DNA of 64,000 bases from Stomoxys calcitrans (lineage: Eukaryota > Arthropoda > Insecta > Diptera > Muscidae), in assembly GCF_963082655.1 (NCBI RefSeq), contig NC_081553.1, positions 206,737,935 to 206,801,934 on the forward strand. Direction: 5' to 3'. The position numbers were made by a program, and so were the translations under genes. The notes under the pieces are model-generated. The model ran no database searches. It was not told where the DNA came from and saw nothing but the letters and a program-made list of their open reading frames with translations. Shown here piece by piece: positions 32,103-43,386 of the stretch. The first letter of the stretch is position 1. Each line of letters begins with the position of its first letter.

Positions 32103-32334
32103 TTGGGTTGCCCAAAAAGTAATTGCGGTTTTTTCATATAGTCGGCGTAAACAAATTTTTTTTTTGTAATTGTATTCTTTCTTCTGTCACTGTCAGTTAT
32201 CAGCTGTTACTTTTAGCTTGCTTTAGAAAAAAAATGCAAAAAAAAGTATATTTGATTAAAGTTCATTCTAAGTTTTATTAAAAATGCATTTACTTTCTTT
32301 TAAAAAATCCGCAATTACTTTTTGGGCAACCCAA
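32103..32334 (+). mobile_element. Mariner-like MITE inside HINE-B leader (copy M4)
   Basis: Ends TTGGGTTGCCCAAAAAGTAA at 32103 and GGGCAACCCAA to 32334; TA on both sides. It splits the HINE string GATCAAGAATATATACT at its TA-rich block, so it is younger than the HINE copy. Confidence 0.92.
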
Positions 32335-32436
32335 TATATACTATATGGGGTCTCAGACGAATATTTAGAGTAGTTACAAACAGACTGACGATATTAGTAT
32401 ACCCCCATCCTATGGTGGAGGGTATAACGAAACCAG

Positions 32437-33830
32437 TAAGGAAGGGCAAAAGTCGGGTGGTACTGACTGTATAATACCCTACACCTACCCTACAAGTACA
32501 ATGTGGGACCTATATCCAATTTTGAACCAATTTTGATGGAACCTGGCGACCAAACATATTCAAACTGTAAAAACTACGATTGACAAATGGCAACATTATG
32601 GTAAATTACCCAAAATCTGACGAACGTATATATGGGAGCTATATCTAATTCGAAACCGATTACGAACAAACTTTTTAGATAATGTGGTAGTCGTCGAGGA
32701 AAGCGTTGTGCAAAATTTTGGCAAGACTGGTCACACAATGCTCTTGCAGTGACTCTAGGAGTGAAAATCAGGCGATATACATATATGACAGCTATATCTA
32801 AATCTGGGCCGATTTCTATGAAATTCACCATAGAGACAGAAGAAAATCCTTCCTGCAAAATTTCGACAGAATCGGATAACAAATGATGACTTTTTTGCAA
32901 TATTTCTCAAAGTCTAGCGAACATATATATGAGAGCTATATCTAAATCTGAACCTATTTCGAGCAAACTCCTCAGATACTGTGGCAGTCGTCAAGGAAAG
33001 CGTTTTGCAAAATTTTGGCAAGATGTATCGATAAATGCGCTTGCAGTGACTCCAGAAGTTAAAATCTGGCGATATATATATATGAGAGCTATATCTAAAT
33101 CTGAACCGATTTCCATGAAATTCACCAGTAATAATGAGAGTCAAAAATCCCTTCTGCCGAATTTTGAGATAATCGGTAAACAAAAGACCATTTTATTGCA
33201 ATATTACTGCAAATCGGACAAACATATATATGGGAGCTATATGTAAATCTGAACTGATTTTGACCAAACTCTATGTATAATGTGGCAGTTATTGAGGAAA
33301 GCGTTGTGAAATATTTGGGCAAGATTGGCCAAAAAATGAGCTGGCAGTGGCTCTAGGAGTTAAAATCGGGCGATATATATATGAGAGCTATATCTAAATC
33401 TGAACCGATTTCCATGAAATTCACCAGCAATGTGGAGAGTCGCAAAAAAAACCTTCCTGCCAAATTTCGAATCGGTTAAAAAATGACCATTTTATTGCAT
33501 TATTACTGAAAATCGAACGAACATATATATGGGAGCTATATCCAAATCTGGACCCATTTTTAGGCTTCATCTCTAGGCCGACAAACATGTCTGTACCAAA
33601 TTTGAAGACGATCGGATGAAAACTGCGACCTGTAGTTTGTACAAAAACTAACATGGACAGACAGACGGACGGACAGACAGACGGACACAGCTAAATCGAA
33701 TCAGAAAGTGATTCTGAGTCGATCGGTATACTTATCAATGGGTCAATCTCTCTTTCTTTTCGGTGTTACAAACTCACTAAGTTTTGATACCCTGTACCAC
33801 AGTTGTGGTGTAATACCATTTTATTCAGTT
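32437..33830 (-). repeat. HINE-A element, complete ends (copy A4)
   Basis: Minus orientation. The 3' end is at the left: AACCAGTAAGGAAGGGCAAA, AGTCGGGTGGTACTGACT (stem) and GTATAATACCCTACACC. About six units follow, then the leader (GATCGGATGAAAACTGCGAC, ACAGACGGACGGACAG) and the cap palindrome ATACCCTGTACCACAGTTGTGGTG at about 33789-33815. HINE-B4 begins directly at its 3' side and HINE-C3 ends within about 20-30 bp of its 5' side. Confidence 0.8.
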
Positions 33831-33834
33831 TGTT

Positions 33835-35356
33835 TCATAACAAGTGTAAAAAGGCATTAAGTTCGGCCGGGCCGAACTTTGGATACCCACCACCTCGGGT
33901 ATATATGTAAACCACCTTTCATCAAAATTCGGTGAAAATTTCATACCTTATGTTCCATAGCAGTTATATCAAAATATGTTCCGATTTGGACCAAATATTA
34001 ATAAGCATAGTAGCTATATCTAAAAAAAACCGATCTGAACCATATACGACACGAATGTCGAAAAGCCTAACATGAGTCATTGTGGCAAATTTCAGTGAAA
34101 TCGGATTATAAATGCGCCTTTTCTGGGGCCAAGACTTCAAATCGAGATATCGGTCTACGTGGCTGCTATATCCAAATCTGGACCGATTTGGGCCAAGTTG
34201 CAGAAAAATGTCGAAGAGCCTAACACAAAGCACAGTCCCAAATTTCAGCGAAATCGGACAATAAATGCCACTTTTATGGGCCCAAAACCTTAAATCGAGA
34301 GATCGGTCTATATGGCAGCTATATTCAAATCTAGGCCGATCTGGGCCAAATTGACGAAGGATGTCGAAGGGCCCTATACAACTCACTTTCTCAAATTTCA
34401 GCAAAATCGGATAATAAATGTGGCTTTTATGGGCCTAAGACCCTAAATCGAGGGATCGGTCTATATGGCAGCCATATCCAAATCTGGACCGATCTGGGCC
34501 AAATTGAAGGAGGACGTCGAAAGGTCTAACACAACTCACTGTCCCAAATTTCAGCGAAATCGGATAATAAATGTGGCTTTTATGGGCCTAAGACCCTAAA
34601 TCGGAGTATCGATCTATATGGCAGCTATATCCAAATCTGGACCGATCTGAGCAAAATTGATGAAGAATGTTGAAGGGCCCAACGGAACTCACTGTCCCAA
34701 ATTTCGGCAAAAAAGGATTATAAATAAGGCTTTTATGGACCCAACACCCTAAATCGGAGGATCGGTCTATACGGCAGCTATATCCATATCTGTTTCGATC
34801 TGAGCCAAATTAACTAAGGAAGTCGAAGGGCCTCACACAAGTCACTGTACCGAATTTCAGCGAAATCGGATAATAAATGTGGCTTTAATGGGCCTAAGAC
34901 CCTAAATCGGAGGATCGGTCTATATGGCAGCTATATCCAACTCTGTTCCGATCTGAGCCAAATTTATGAATGATGTTGAAGGGCCTAACTAAACTCACTG
35001 TCCCAAATTTGAGCAAAATCGGATAAAAGATGTGGCTTTTATGGGCCAAAGACCCTAAATCGGCCGATCGCTCTATATGGGGGCTATATCAAGATATAGT
35101 CTGATATAGCTCATCTTCGAACTTTACCTGCTTATGAACAAAAAAATACTCTCTGCAAAATTTCAGCTCAATATCTCTATTTTTGAGGACTGTAGCGTGA
35201 TTTCAACAGACAGACGTACGGACATGTCTAGATCGTCTTAGATTTTTACGCTGATCAAGAATATATATACTTTATAGGGTCGGAAATGGATATTTCGATG
35301 TGTTGCAAACGGAATGACAAAAGAATATACCCCCATCCTTCGGTGGTGGGTATAAA
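33835..35356 (-). repeat. HINE-C element, complete ends (copy C3)
   Basis: Left end is the 3' terminus: AACAAGTGTAAAAAGGCATT, AAGTTCGGCCGGGCCGAACTT (21 bp palindrome, given as stem halves AAGTTCGGCC and GGCCGAACTT) and GGATACCCACCACC. About seven units with GGCAGCTATATCCAAATCTG follow. The right end is the leader GATCAAGAATATATATACTT and the cap ACCCCCATCCTTCGGTGGTGG. The GGATACCCACCACC and GGTGGTGGGTAT strings are subterminal inverted repeats. Confidence 0.82.
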
Positions 35357-35705
35357 AATCGGTTCAGATTTGGAACCAATTTTATTCCTAGAGCCACTGC
35401 AAGCTCATTTATTGACCAATCGTCCCAAAACTTTGTGCAACGCTTTCCTAGACGACTTCCACAATGTCAATAAAGTTTGCTCGAAATTGGTTCAAATTTA
35501 GATATAGCTCCCATATATTCGTCCGATTTGCCGTAATAACGCAACAAAATGGTCACTTCTTAACCGATTCTCTTGAAATTTGGAAGGAAGGATTTTCTCT
35601 TGACTCTCGACAACATAGGTGAATTTCATGGAAATCGGTTAAGATTTTGATATAGATCTCATATATACATATATCGCTAGATTTTCACTTCTAGAGCCAC
35701 TGCAA
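35357..35705 (+). repeat. HINE-A fragment (copy A5)
   Basis: About two units (TAGAGCCACTGCAAGCTCAT, GTTCAAATTTAGATATAGCT) without cap or tail, joined on the left to the 5' cap of C3 and on the right, at CCACTGCAAGTG, to HINE-B. Confidence 0.65.
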
Positions 35706-37393
35706 GTGTTGAAAGTCATAATAAAATACTGCATTCAAGAAGTCAAGTCCCCAGATCGGTTTTTATGACAGCTATATTAGGTTATGGGCCGATTTTAACC
35801 ATATTTGAAACAGTTGTTTGATATCACAACAAAATACTTCGTGCAAAATTTCATTTAAATCGGATAAGAATTGCGCCCTCCAGTGGCTCAAGAAGTCAAG
35901 ACCCAAGATCGGTTTATATGGCAGCTATATCAGGTTATAGGCCGATTTCAACCATACTTAGCACACTTGTTGGAAATCGTAGCGAAACACGTCGTGCAAA
36001 ATTTCATTCCAATGGGATCAGAATTGGTCCCTCTAGAGGCTCAAAAAGTCAAGACCCAAGATCGGTTTATATGGCAGCTATATCAGGTTATTGGCCGATT
36101 TGAACCATACTTAGCACACTTGTTGGAAGTCGTAGCGAAACACATCGTGCAAAATTTCATTCAAATCGGATAAGAATTGCGCCCTCTAGTGGCTCAAGAA
36201 GCTAAAACCCAAGATTCCAATCGGATAAGAATTGCGTCCTCTAGAAGCTCAAAAAGTCAAGACCCAAGATCGGTTTATATGGCAGCTATATCAGGTTATG
36301 GACCGATTTCAACCATACTTGGCACAGTTGTTTGATAGCATAACAAAACATGTCGTGCAAAATGTCATTCAAATCGGATGAGAATTGCGCCCTCTAGTGG
36401 CTCAAGAAGACAAGACCCAAGATCGGTTTATATGGCAGCTATATCAGGTTATTGGCCGATTTGAACCTAACTAAGCACAGTTGTTGGAAGTCGTAGCGAA
36501 ACACGTCGTGCAAAATTTCATTCAAATAAGATAAGAATTGCGCCCTCTAGAGGCTTAGGAAGTCAAGACCCAAGATCCGTTTATATGACAGCTATATCCG
36601 GTTATGGACTGATTTCAACCATACTTGGCACAGTCATAACATAACAAAATACTTCGTGCAAATTTTCATTCAAATCGGGCAAGAATTGGTCCCTCTAGTG
36701 GCTCAAGAAGTCAAGACCCAAGATCGGTTTATATAGCAGCTGTATCAGATTATTGACCGATTTGAACCTAACTTAGCACAGTTGTTGGAAGTCGTAGCGA
36801 AACACGTCGAGCAAAATTTCATTCCAATCGGATGAAAATTGCGCCCTCTAGAGGCTCAAAAGTCAAGACCCAAGATCGGTTTATATGGCAGCTATATCAA
36901 AACATGGACCGATATGGCCCATTTACAATCCAAACCGACCTACACTAATAAGAAGTATTTGGGGAAAATTTCAAGCGGCTAGCGTTACTCCTTCGAAAGT
37001 TAGCGTGCTTTCGACAGACGGACGGACGGACGGACGGACAGACGGACAGACGGACGGACGGACGGACGGACAGACGGACGGACGGACGGACGGACGGACG
37101 GACGGACGGACGGACGGACGGACAGACAGACGGACGGACGGACAGACGGACAGACGGACGGACGGACGGACGGACAGACGGACAGACGGACGGACGGATG
37201 GACGGACAGACGGACAGACGGACGGACGGACAGACAGACGGACGGATGGACGGACGGACGGACGGACGGACGTACAGACGGACGGACATGGCTAAATCGA
37301 CATAAAATGTCAAGACGATCAAGTATGTATAAATACTTTATGGGGTCTCAGAATGACGAAATTAGTATACCCCCATCCTATGGTGGAGGGTAT
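35706..37393 (-). repeat. HINE-B element, 5' end present (copy B5)
   Basis: About eight units in minus orientation (GATCGGTTTATATGGCAGCT, GAATTGCGCCCTCTAGAGGC), then GCGTGCTTTCGACAGACGGA, a ~275 bp microsatellite, the leader CATGGCTAAATCGACATAAA and the cap TACCCCCATCCTATGGTGGA. The 3' hairpin end is lacking on the left. Confidence 0.8.
37012..37288 (-). repeat. Expanded GTCY microsatellite of HINE-B
   Basis: Nearly uninterrupted GACGGACGGACAGACGGAC-type array, the longest in the window. Translations in both directions give Arg/Thr/Asp or Ser/Val/Pro low-complexity ORFs (36885-37295 +, 36945-37322 -), which are artefacts. Confidence 0.9.
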
Positions 37394-38379
37394 TACTATT
37401 CGTTCTTACATAAATAATAAGAATACCATTTTATTCGATTTGCTTCTTAAAAACAAATATACCCATAATTCTTAATGCAACATGGCAGTCATTGTAATAT
37501 CCACAATTAGCTCCTACCAATTATGGCTTAACAAAACATAATGAAGGCAATATTCTGATTCATTTCGTGTGGGTGGGATCACCTACACATTTATGTAGAT
37601 TTTTATTATTTGTGCAACCAATCCCAGTTTGTAAGGCATATGTAATGAAATAAAGACAATTTTGACACAATCGCATGTGTGTTGGCACGGGTAGCCCAAT
37701 GAAAGGTATTCGTTCTGAAATTAACAGAACGAACATAAAAGCCAAAGTACTGAAATAACAAAACAAAAACAAAAAACACATTAACAAATAAAACAAAAAG
37801 CATTCACATGAACTCATTTGTCATGCAAATTTATTTACACACACAATCTCATGCACAAAAGAATATTTGAGTATGTATAGGTACAATGTATTTGCATATG
37901 AATTTCCATACATACATATGTATGCGGATACTTGTACAGACACAAAAGGCAATCATAGATATACTATGTGGTAATGAAAAATGTATGCTTTGGAGGATAT
38001 GCAAACGGGGGTAAGGGATATGAAATCACAGTTTTCCAAATTCAAGGAAATTGAATCGCATCTTTTAGAGTTTCAAATTCCTTGAAATCATCTTTGCTTC
38101 TAAATAATTGTGGGTGAAATCTCCGTTAGTCTCTCTTTCAACGAAATTTTCAAATAAATTTGAATCTGTAGTGAAAACATTTCTATGGAAATTAAACCTC
38201 TTAAGTTATGCTCATCAAATGTCAAACTTCAACGAAATTATGTTTGGAAATCAAATTTTATCCAGATTTATAACGCAAACCGAATTTCAAAGTCTTTTAA
38301 CACAGATTTGTATGCGAATCAGATATCCCCTGCAAATGACAGCAAGGCGAAGGACCTCTTTAATGCACAATCACATGGC
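37394..38379. other. Unique spacer
   Basis: AT-rich with ACAAAAACAAAAAACA-like and CATACATATG-like short repeats. No gene or family recognised. From about 38100 onward a plus frame is open into the retrotransposon block at 38380, but without motif. Confidence 0.35.
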
Positions 38380-39310
38380 AGCCGTTTGTATATATCGAAC
38401 GGATCCGTTGGAGTCCTTTATCGACAAGGGCTGCCACCTTGTTGTACGCGATCATGTTTTTCTCGTAATGGAAGAGGCACATCCTGGAGTGCCTTCTCCG
38501 CACTCCAAAACCCAGATCCTGGTTCTGTTCGGTTTGCCAGAACCGCCTCCAACATCGTTCGGTGCCGGTGAGGTGTAACTGGTGCACGGAGTGGATGCAA
38601 TTCCGATCTTGCTCTGGCCTTACGTCATTACGGCAGTATGGTCATATTGATATATTGCAAGGTGCTGTCGCAAGCGCCGTCATCGTCATCGCCGTCGCCT
38701 TCTGCGTCCTCGTCGTAACACTATGTGGCCTTCGTGATACACCATTCTGTGCAGTATAGACTCATCTCGCCTGCGCCTGGAGCTAGTGATCCCTACTTGG
38801 AGTGCATGGGGATAGCAGACAGGTCCAATACTGCCGAGATAAAGCCATACAACGTGTACATACCGGCAGCAGGAGGCTGTGTCCCAATGGCCAGGCTTAC
38901 AAGCCCGTCATAAGTGGGCTACTATCTGGCCATATTCGCCTGGTTCTAGGAGACTTTAATGCGTATCCCATTTTATAGCATTCTCCCCAAGGAAACGACC
39001 ATCGGGGCTTAGCTTTACTAGGGCGGATTGAAGGCTCCATGTATTGCACGGTGGTTTGAGGATGCCCCCCACTAGGATTAATGCTCATCCCATTTCATGG
39101 CATTCTCCCCAAGGAAACGCCCGTCGGGGCATGACTTTACCAGAGCAGATTGAAGGCTCCACGTTTTGCACGGTGGTTTGAGGATGCCCCCACTAGGATA
39201 ACAAGGAGGTGTAGCAGCTCGCCAGACATTTCCATTGTATCCCCTGATCTCCTGAATGATGTATCCCGGCAAGCCGTCATTTCTTTGGGATCAGATCACA
39301 TCCTTAATGT
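38380..39310 (+). mobile_element. Jockey-type LINE remnant, endonuclease domain
   Basis: Plus-strand translation shows, with frame changes, KPYNVYIPAAGGCV (about 38845-38885), GHIRLVLGDFNA-like sequence at about 38930-38960 (catalytic GDFN), IEGS (about 39022) and CSSSPDISIVSPDLLNDVS followed by VISLGSDHI at about 39210-39305 (the SDH of AP-endonucleases). The block 38380-38640 recurs in diverged form at 39450-39690. Part of the domain is tandemly duplicated (38958-39200). Confidence 0.7.
38958..39200 (+). repeat. Tandem duplication inside LINE endonuclease
   Basis: Two ~122 bp copies, each with CATTCTCCCCAAGGAAACG, ATTGAAGGCTCCA and CACGGTGGTTTGAGGATGCC. About 12 differences separate them. 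The length is not a multiple of three, so the duplication broke the frame. Confidence 0.85.
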
Positions 39311-39389
39311 GTGACTGTTTGGTAGGGTTCATTGGATCTTACCTTTTTCGAAAATGAGGTTGGATCAACAGTAACAGGCTAATGGATTA

Positions 39390-40000
39390 CGCTATCGAGA
39401 GATGATGTTGTGGATGGTATTGATCTGGGCAATGTATTGGTATTGTGGCACGTAGGCAGCCGAATGTACGTACCGCATGGATCAGATGGTTTCCTTCATC
39501 GGCAAGGGCTGCCTCCTCAGGGTACGTGTTTGTCCTTTTTTCGTTTTGGGAGAGGCACATCCTGGATTGGCTTCTACGCACGCTTCTGGTACGTGCCGGG
39601 ATTGAAAGAACCCCTGGTTCTTTTCGGTTTGCCAGAAGTTTGTACATTTCCGATCTTGCTCTGGCCTTACGTCATTACGGGATATGTTGCAAGAACAACA
39701 GCTCAAACATAGGCAGAAGTGGGTCACAGGCGTTGTAGTCGTCGCCATCGGCATCCTCGTCATAGGACTATGTGACCTCTACGACTGCTCCCGTGCGGCA
39801 ATATACGCAACACCCCAGCCCCAATATTGCCGAACAGTGCCAATTGCATTGCAATGTTCCTCTATTCAAGATCGACGAGATACTAAATTTATGAGTCGGA
39901 AGAGCATATGGGTTGCAGTGATCCAGGAGACAAAGCTGACAAGCACATGCATCCTGTGCAATTGTCGCAGTTAAAATGTTGCTACTTAAGGTTCGCTTAA
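39390..40000 (+). mobile_element. Jockey-type LINE remnant, start of endonuclease
   Basis: The first part (39450-39690) parallels 38400-38640 (GGCAAGGGCTGCC, GAGAGGCACATCCTGGA, TCGGTTTGCCAGAA, GATCTTGCTCTGGCCTTACG). The end (39890-39960) reads FMSRKSIWVAVIQETKLTST, the IQETK block that opens LINE AP-endonuclease domains. Frame is broken. Followed by a 27-C run. Confidence 0.6.
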
Positions 40001-40006
40001 GGAGTG

Positions 40007-40033
40007 CCCCCCCCCCCCCCCCCCCCCCCCCCC
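40007..40033 (+). repeat. 27-base C homopolymer
   Basis: Uninterrupted C run between a plus-strand LINE piece and a minus-strand RTE-like piece. Such a run is a likely assembly or sequencing weak point. Confidence 0.9.
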
Positions 40034-40094
40034 ACATTTCCATCATGCCGAATACACGGAATGGTATAACAGGAAGACCAATCCCTCCATTGGC

Positions 40095-40590
40095 CAATCC
40101 CCCCATTGGAAAAGTGTATCACGAAGGCCAATCCCCCCATTGAAATGCGGCTTTGTAGTCAACAAAGAGATGGAAGGTGTTGATTTGTCCTTCTTGGATC
40201 TTTTCCAGTATTTGGCGCAGTGTGAATATCTGGTCTCGGGTGGATTTACCAGGTCTAAAACCGCATTGATAGGGGCCAATTATCTCATTGACCTTAGGTT
40301 TAATCTTTCACAGAGTACAATCGAGAGTATCTTGTATGCGATGGGGAGGAGACTTATTCCTCTGTAGTTGCCACATTCCGTCTTGTCTCCTTTCTTGTGT
40401 ACGGGACATAGTATGCTAAGGTAACCCTTCGGCTCCTGCTGCGTCCAGACTTCCTTCTTTGTCTCTGCAGGAGGATGTGCCTGCACCCAAACCATCGGTT
40501 TGATGTTTAATTCTATGGTAGAGTTTCCGGACTTCATTCTGACTCCTGTACATTTCAATTCGCTTACACTCACGTCGTTCCATTTCATTT
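40095..40590 (-). mobile_element. RTE-like reverse-transcriptase fragment
   Basis: Minus-strand blocks in order: YLSILCPVHKKGDKTECGNY and RGISLLPIAYKILS (40430-40330), IIGPYQCGFRPGKSTRDQIF (40290-40230), KIQEGQINTFHLFVDYKAAF (40200-40142; motif A aspartate in FVDYKAAF). These are the conserved RT blocks 1 to A of RTE-like non-LTR elements. Downstream of motif A a short GGCCAATCCCCCCATTG repeat replaces the domain. No complete ORF. Confidence 0.75.
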
Positions 40591-40602
40591 TTCATTCTGC
40601 GG

Positions 40603-40800
40603 AATCGCCTGGTTCTAGGAGACTCTAATGCGCATCATGTTTCTTGGCATTCTGTACTAAGTAAGGACCAGCGGGGCATAGCATTGGCAGAGCACATTGA
40701 AGGCTCCAAGTTTTCCCCGGTGAATGAAGATTCTCCCCATAGGCTTACGAAAATGTGCAGCTACTTGCCAAACATTTCCATTGCTCACCCTGACGCACTG
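40603..40800 (+). mobile_element. Jockey-type LINE endonuclease fragment
   Basis: Plus-strand reading RLVLGDSNAHHVSWHSVL, then DQRGIALAEHIEGS and PNISIAHPD, homologous to 38930-39250 and less damaged. Both sides are breaks. Confidence 0.7.
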
Positions 40801-40866
40801 CCAGAGGGACAGACACACGGACATCGTTAAATCATCTTAGAATTTTACGACGTAGTAAACCAGTCA

Positions 40867-40916
40867 AATCAACGTATCTGAGGAGACTCCCCCGAGTCTC
40901 CTCAGATACGTTGATT
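40867..40916. repeat. Perfect 23 bp stem, 4-base loop hairpin
   Basis: AATCAACGTATCTGAGGAGA(CTC) at 40867-40889 and its exact complement at 40894-40916 around a CCCC loop. It is not part of a repeat seen elsewhere in the window. It could be a terminator-like or replication-derived snap-back; function unknown. Confidence 0.9.
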
Positions 40917-41009
40917 CGCCGAAATTGGAGAAGAACCGCCTGCCTAGAATGGAAAACCTATGGATAGGCCATTTTCATCAAGACATTCATGATTCAAAGA
41001 ACTTGTCAT

Positions 41010-41057
41010 CCATGGTGGAGGGTATATAAGACTCGGAACTTAGCACGCTTTTACTGT
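41010..41057 (+). repeat. Solo HINE-B 3' end
   Basis: CATGGTGGAGGGTATATAAG, then ACTCGGAACTTAGCACGCTTTTACTG. The palindrome is partly deleted. HINE-C4 starts directly after it. Confidence 0.7.
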
Positions 41058-42876
41058 TTTTATTCCCACCATCGTAAGATGGGGGTATATTCATTTTGTC
41101 ATTCCGTTTGCAACACATCGAAATATCCATTTCCGACCCTATGCAATGCAAATATTGCCCATGAACATTCCACTAAGGACCAGAGACAAACTTCTCACAT
41201 ATCGATGAGTGCAGTCGGTTTCAAGTTTAAGCTCAATGAGCGGCTCAATGAGCCGAGTCCAAACGGCGTGCCGAACATGCGACACCTCTTTGGAGAGAAG
41301 TTTTTACGTGACAAGTACCTCACAAATGTTGCCAGAATTTGTTGAAATCTCGCTACAGTCTTTAAAAATAGAGATATTGAGCTGAAACTTTGCACAGACC
41401 CTTTTCGTTCATAGCCAGGTTAAATTCAAGGATGTGCTGTATCTTGATATAGCCCCCCTATAGACCGATCCGCCGATTTAAGGTCTTAAGCCCATAAAAG
41501 CCATATTTATTATCCGATTTTGCTAAAATTTAGAAAAGTGAGCTATGTTAGACTCCTCGACATCCTCGTTCAATTTGGCCCAGATCGGTTCAGTTTTGGA
41601 TATAGCTGCCATATAGACCGATCTCTAGATTAAAAGTCTTGGGCCCTTAAAATGCGCGTTTGTTGTCCGATTTTGCCAAAATTTGAGACAGTAAGTTGTG
41701 TTAGGCCCTTCGACATTCGTCTTCAATTTGGCATAGATCGGTCCAGATTTGGATATAGCTGCCTTATGGACCGATCTCTTGATTTAAAGTCTTGGACCCA
41801 TAAAAGGCGCATTTATTGCCCGATTTCGCCAAAATTTGAGACAGTAAGTTGTGTTAGGACCTTCGAAATTCGTCTTCAATTTAGCATAGATCGGTCCAGA
41901 TTTGGATATAGCTGCCATATAGACCGATCTCTTGACTTAAAGTTTTTGGACCCATGAAAGGCGCATTAGTTGTCCGATTTCCACGAAATTTGGGACATTG
42001 AGTTTTGTTAGGCCCTTCAACATCTTTCTGCTATTTGAGCCAGATCGGTCCAGATTTGGATATAGCTGCCATATAGACCGATCTCTTGATTTGAAGTCTT
42101 GGACCCATGAAAGGCGCATTAGTTGTCCGATTTCCCCGAAATTTGGAACAGTGAGTTCTGGTAGGCCCTTCTATATCTTTCTGCTATTTGGTCCAGATTG
42201 GTGCTGATTTTGATATAGCTGTCATATATCGTCATATATCGCTCGATTTATGGTTTTTGGTCCATAAAAGGCGCATTTATTGCCCGATTTCGCCGAAATT
42301 TTGAACAGTGAGTTGTGTTAGGTCCTTCGAATTTATTATTTAATTTGGTCTAGATCGGCCCAGATTTGAATATAGCTGCCATATAGACCGATCTCTCGAT
42401 TTAAGGTCTTTGGTCCATAAAAGCGAGTGGTATAGGGCCCTTCAATGTCCCTCTTCAATTTGGACCAAAACGATTCAGATTTGAATATGGCTGCCATATA
42501 GGCTGATCTTTGGTTTTAAAGTTTTGGCCCCATAAAGGCGCATTTATTATCCGATTTCACTGAAATTTGACACAGTGACTTATGTTAGGCTCTTCGACAT
42601 CCGTGTTGTTTATGCTTCAGATCGGTCCATATTTGGATATAGCTGCCCAAAAGACCAATATTTTGTTCTAAAAAATTTAACAAAGAGTAGTACTTATTAA
42701 ACCAATCAATGTCCGTCCGTATTTGGTCCAAAGCGGGCCATATTTCGTTATAGCTTCTATGGGGGCATAAATTATGCATTTTTCACCGGATGATGACAAA
42801 AGGTGGTTTGCATATATACCCGATGTGGTGAGTATCTAAAGTTCGATTCGGCTGAACTTCACGCCTTTTTACTTGT
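41058..42876 (+). repeat. HINE-C element, complete ends (copy C4)
   Basis: Cap CCCACCATCGTAAGATGGGG, TCATTTTGTCATTCCGTTTG and ATTTCCGACCCTAT at the left; then a SINE piece replaces the expected AAGTATATATATTCTTGATC/GTCY leader; the element resumes with CGCTACAGTCTTTAAAAATA. About eight units follow, ending GGTGAGTATCTAAAGTTCGA and CTTTTTACTTGTA. HINE-A6 begins at the next base. Confidence 0.8.
41143..41342 (-). repeat. SINE piece substituting part of HINE-C (S8)
   Basis: Minus-strand SINE body (CATGAACATTCCACTAAGGA, AACTTCTCACATATCGATGA, GACACCTCTTTGGAGAGAAG) without tRNA head. It lies exactly between CCGACCCTAT and GTTGAAATC of the HINE, and the ~80 bp HINE leader normally found there is gone, so insertion was accompanied by a deletion. 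Confidence 0.75.
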
Positions 42877-43177
42877 ACCCTACACTACTGCTGCGGTACA
42901 GGGTATGATAACTTAGTGAATTTGTTTCCAACACCCAGAAGGAAGAGAGATAGACCCATTGATAATCATACCGATCGACTCAGAATTACTTTCTGCTTCG
43001 ATTTCGCTATGCCCGTCTCTTTGTCTGTCTGTCCATGTTTATTTGTGTACAAACCACAGGTCGCAGATTTCATTCGATCGTCCTAAAACTCGGTATAGGC
43101 ATGTTTTTCGGCTTCGAGAAGAAATCTTGTGAAATTTGAAGAAATCGCTCCAGATTTAGATATAGCTCCCATATATA

Positions 43178-43386
43178 TTGGATTGCCCAAAAAGTAATTG
43201 CGGATTTTTACTTAGAATGAACTTTAATCAAACATACTTTTTTTACACTTTTTTTCTAAAGCAAGCTAAAAGTAACAGCTGATAACTGACAGAAGAAAGA
43301 ATGCAATTACAGAGTCACAAGCCGTTGAAAAAATTTGTCAACGCCGACTATATGAAAAATCCGCAATTACTTTTTGGGCAACCAAA
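43178..43386 (-). mobile_element. Mariner-like MITE between duplicated HINE leaders (copy M5)
   Basis: Ends TTGGATTGCCCAAAAAGTAA and TTTTTGGGCAACCAAA, TA at 43176-43177 and 43387-43388. About 28 bp of the inner sequence are missing after CGGATTTTT. The ~190 bp of HINE leader before it (from about 42988, ACTTTCTGCTTCGATTTCGC) is repeated after it (from 43388). Confidence 0.88.

Larger units (their letters stand above)
31601..32435. repeat. HINE-B pair of inverted 5' ends around a microsatellite (copy B4)
   Basis: Left end reads ATACCCTCCACCATAGG (split by a SINE) and GGGGGTATACTAATTTCGTC in plus orientation, stopping after CTGTTTGTAAC. The right end is the same HINE-B 5' end in minus orientation (GTATACCCCCATCCTATGGT, GGAGGGTATAAC) with GATCAAGAATATA split by a MITE. 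Between them is an ACGG/ACAG microsatellite (31915-32063). There is no unit array. So it is a mini-element with two heads, effectively a foldback. Confidence 0.75.

Noticed and set aside
39990..40040. Biological meaning of the 27-C run
   Set aside because: Homopolymer at a junction of oppositely oriented fragments; more likely a slippage or assembly artefact than a functional element.
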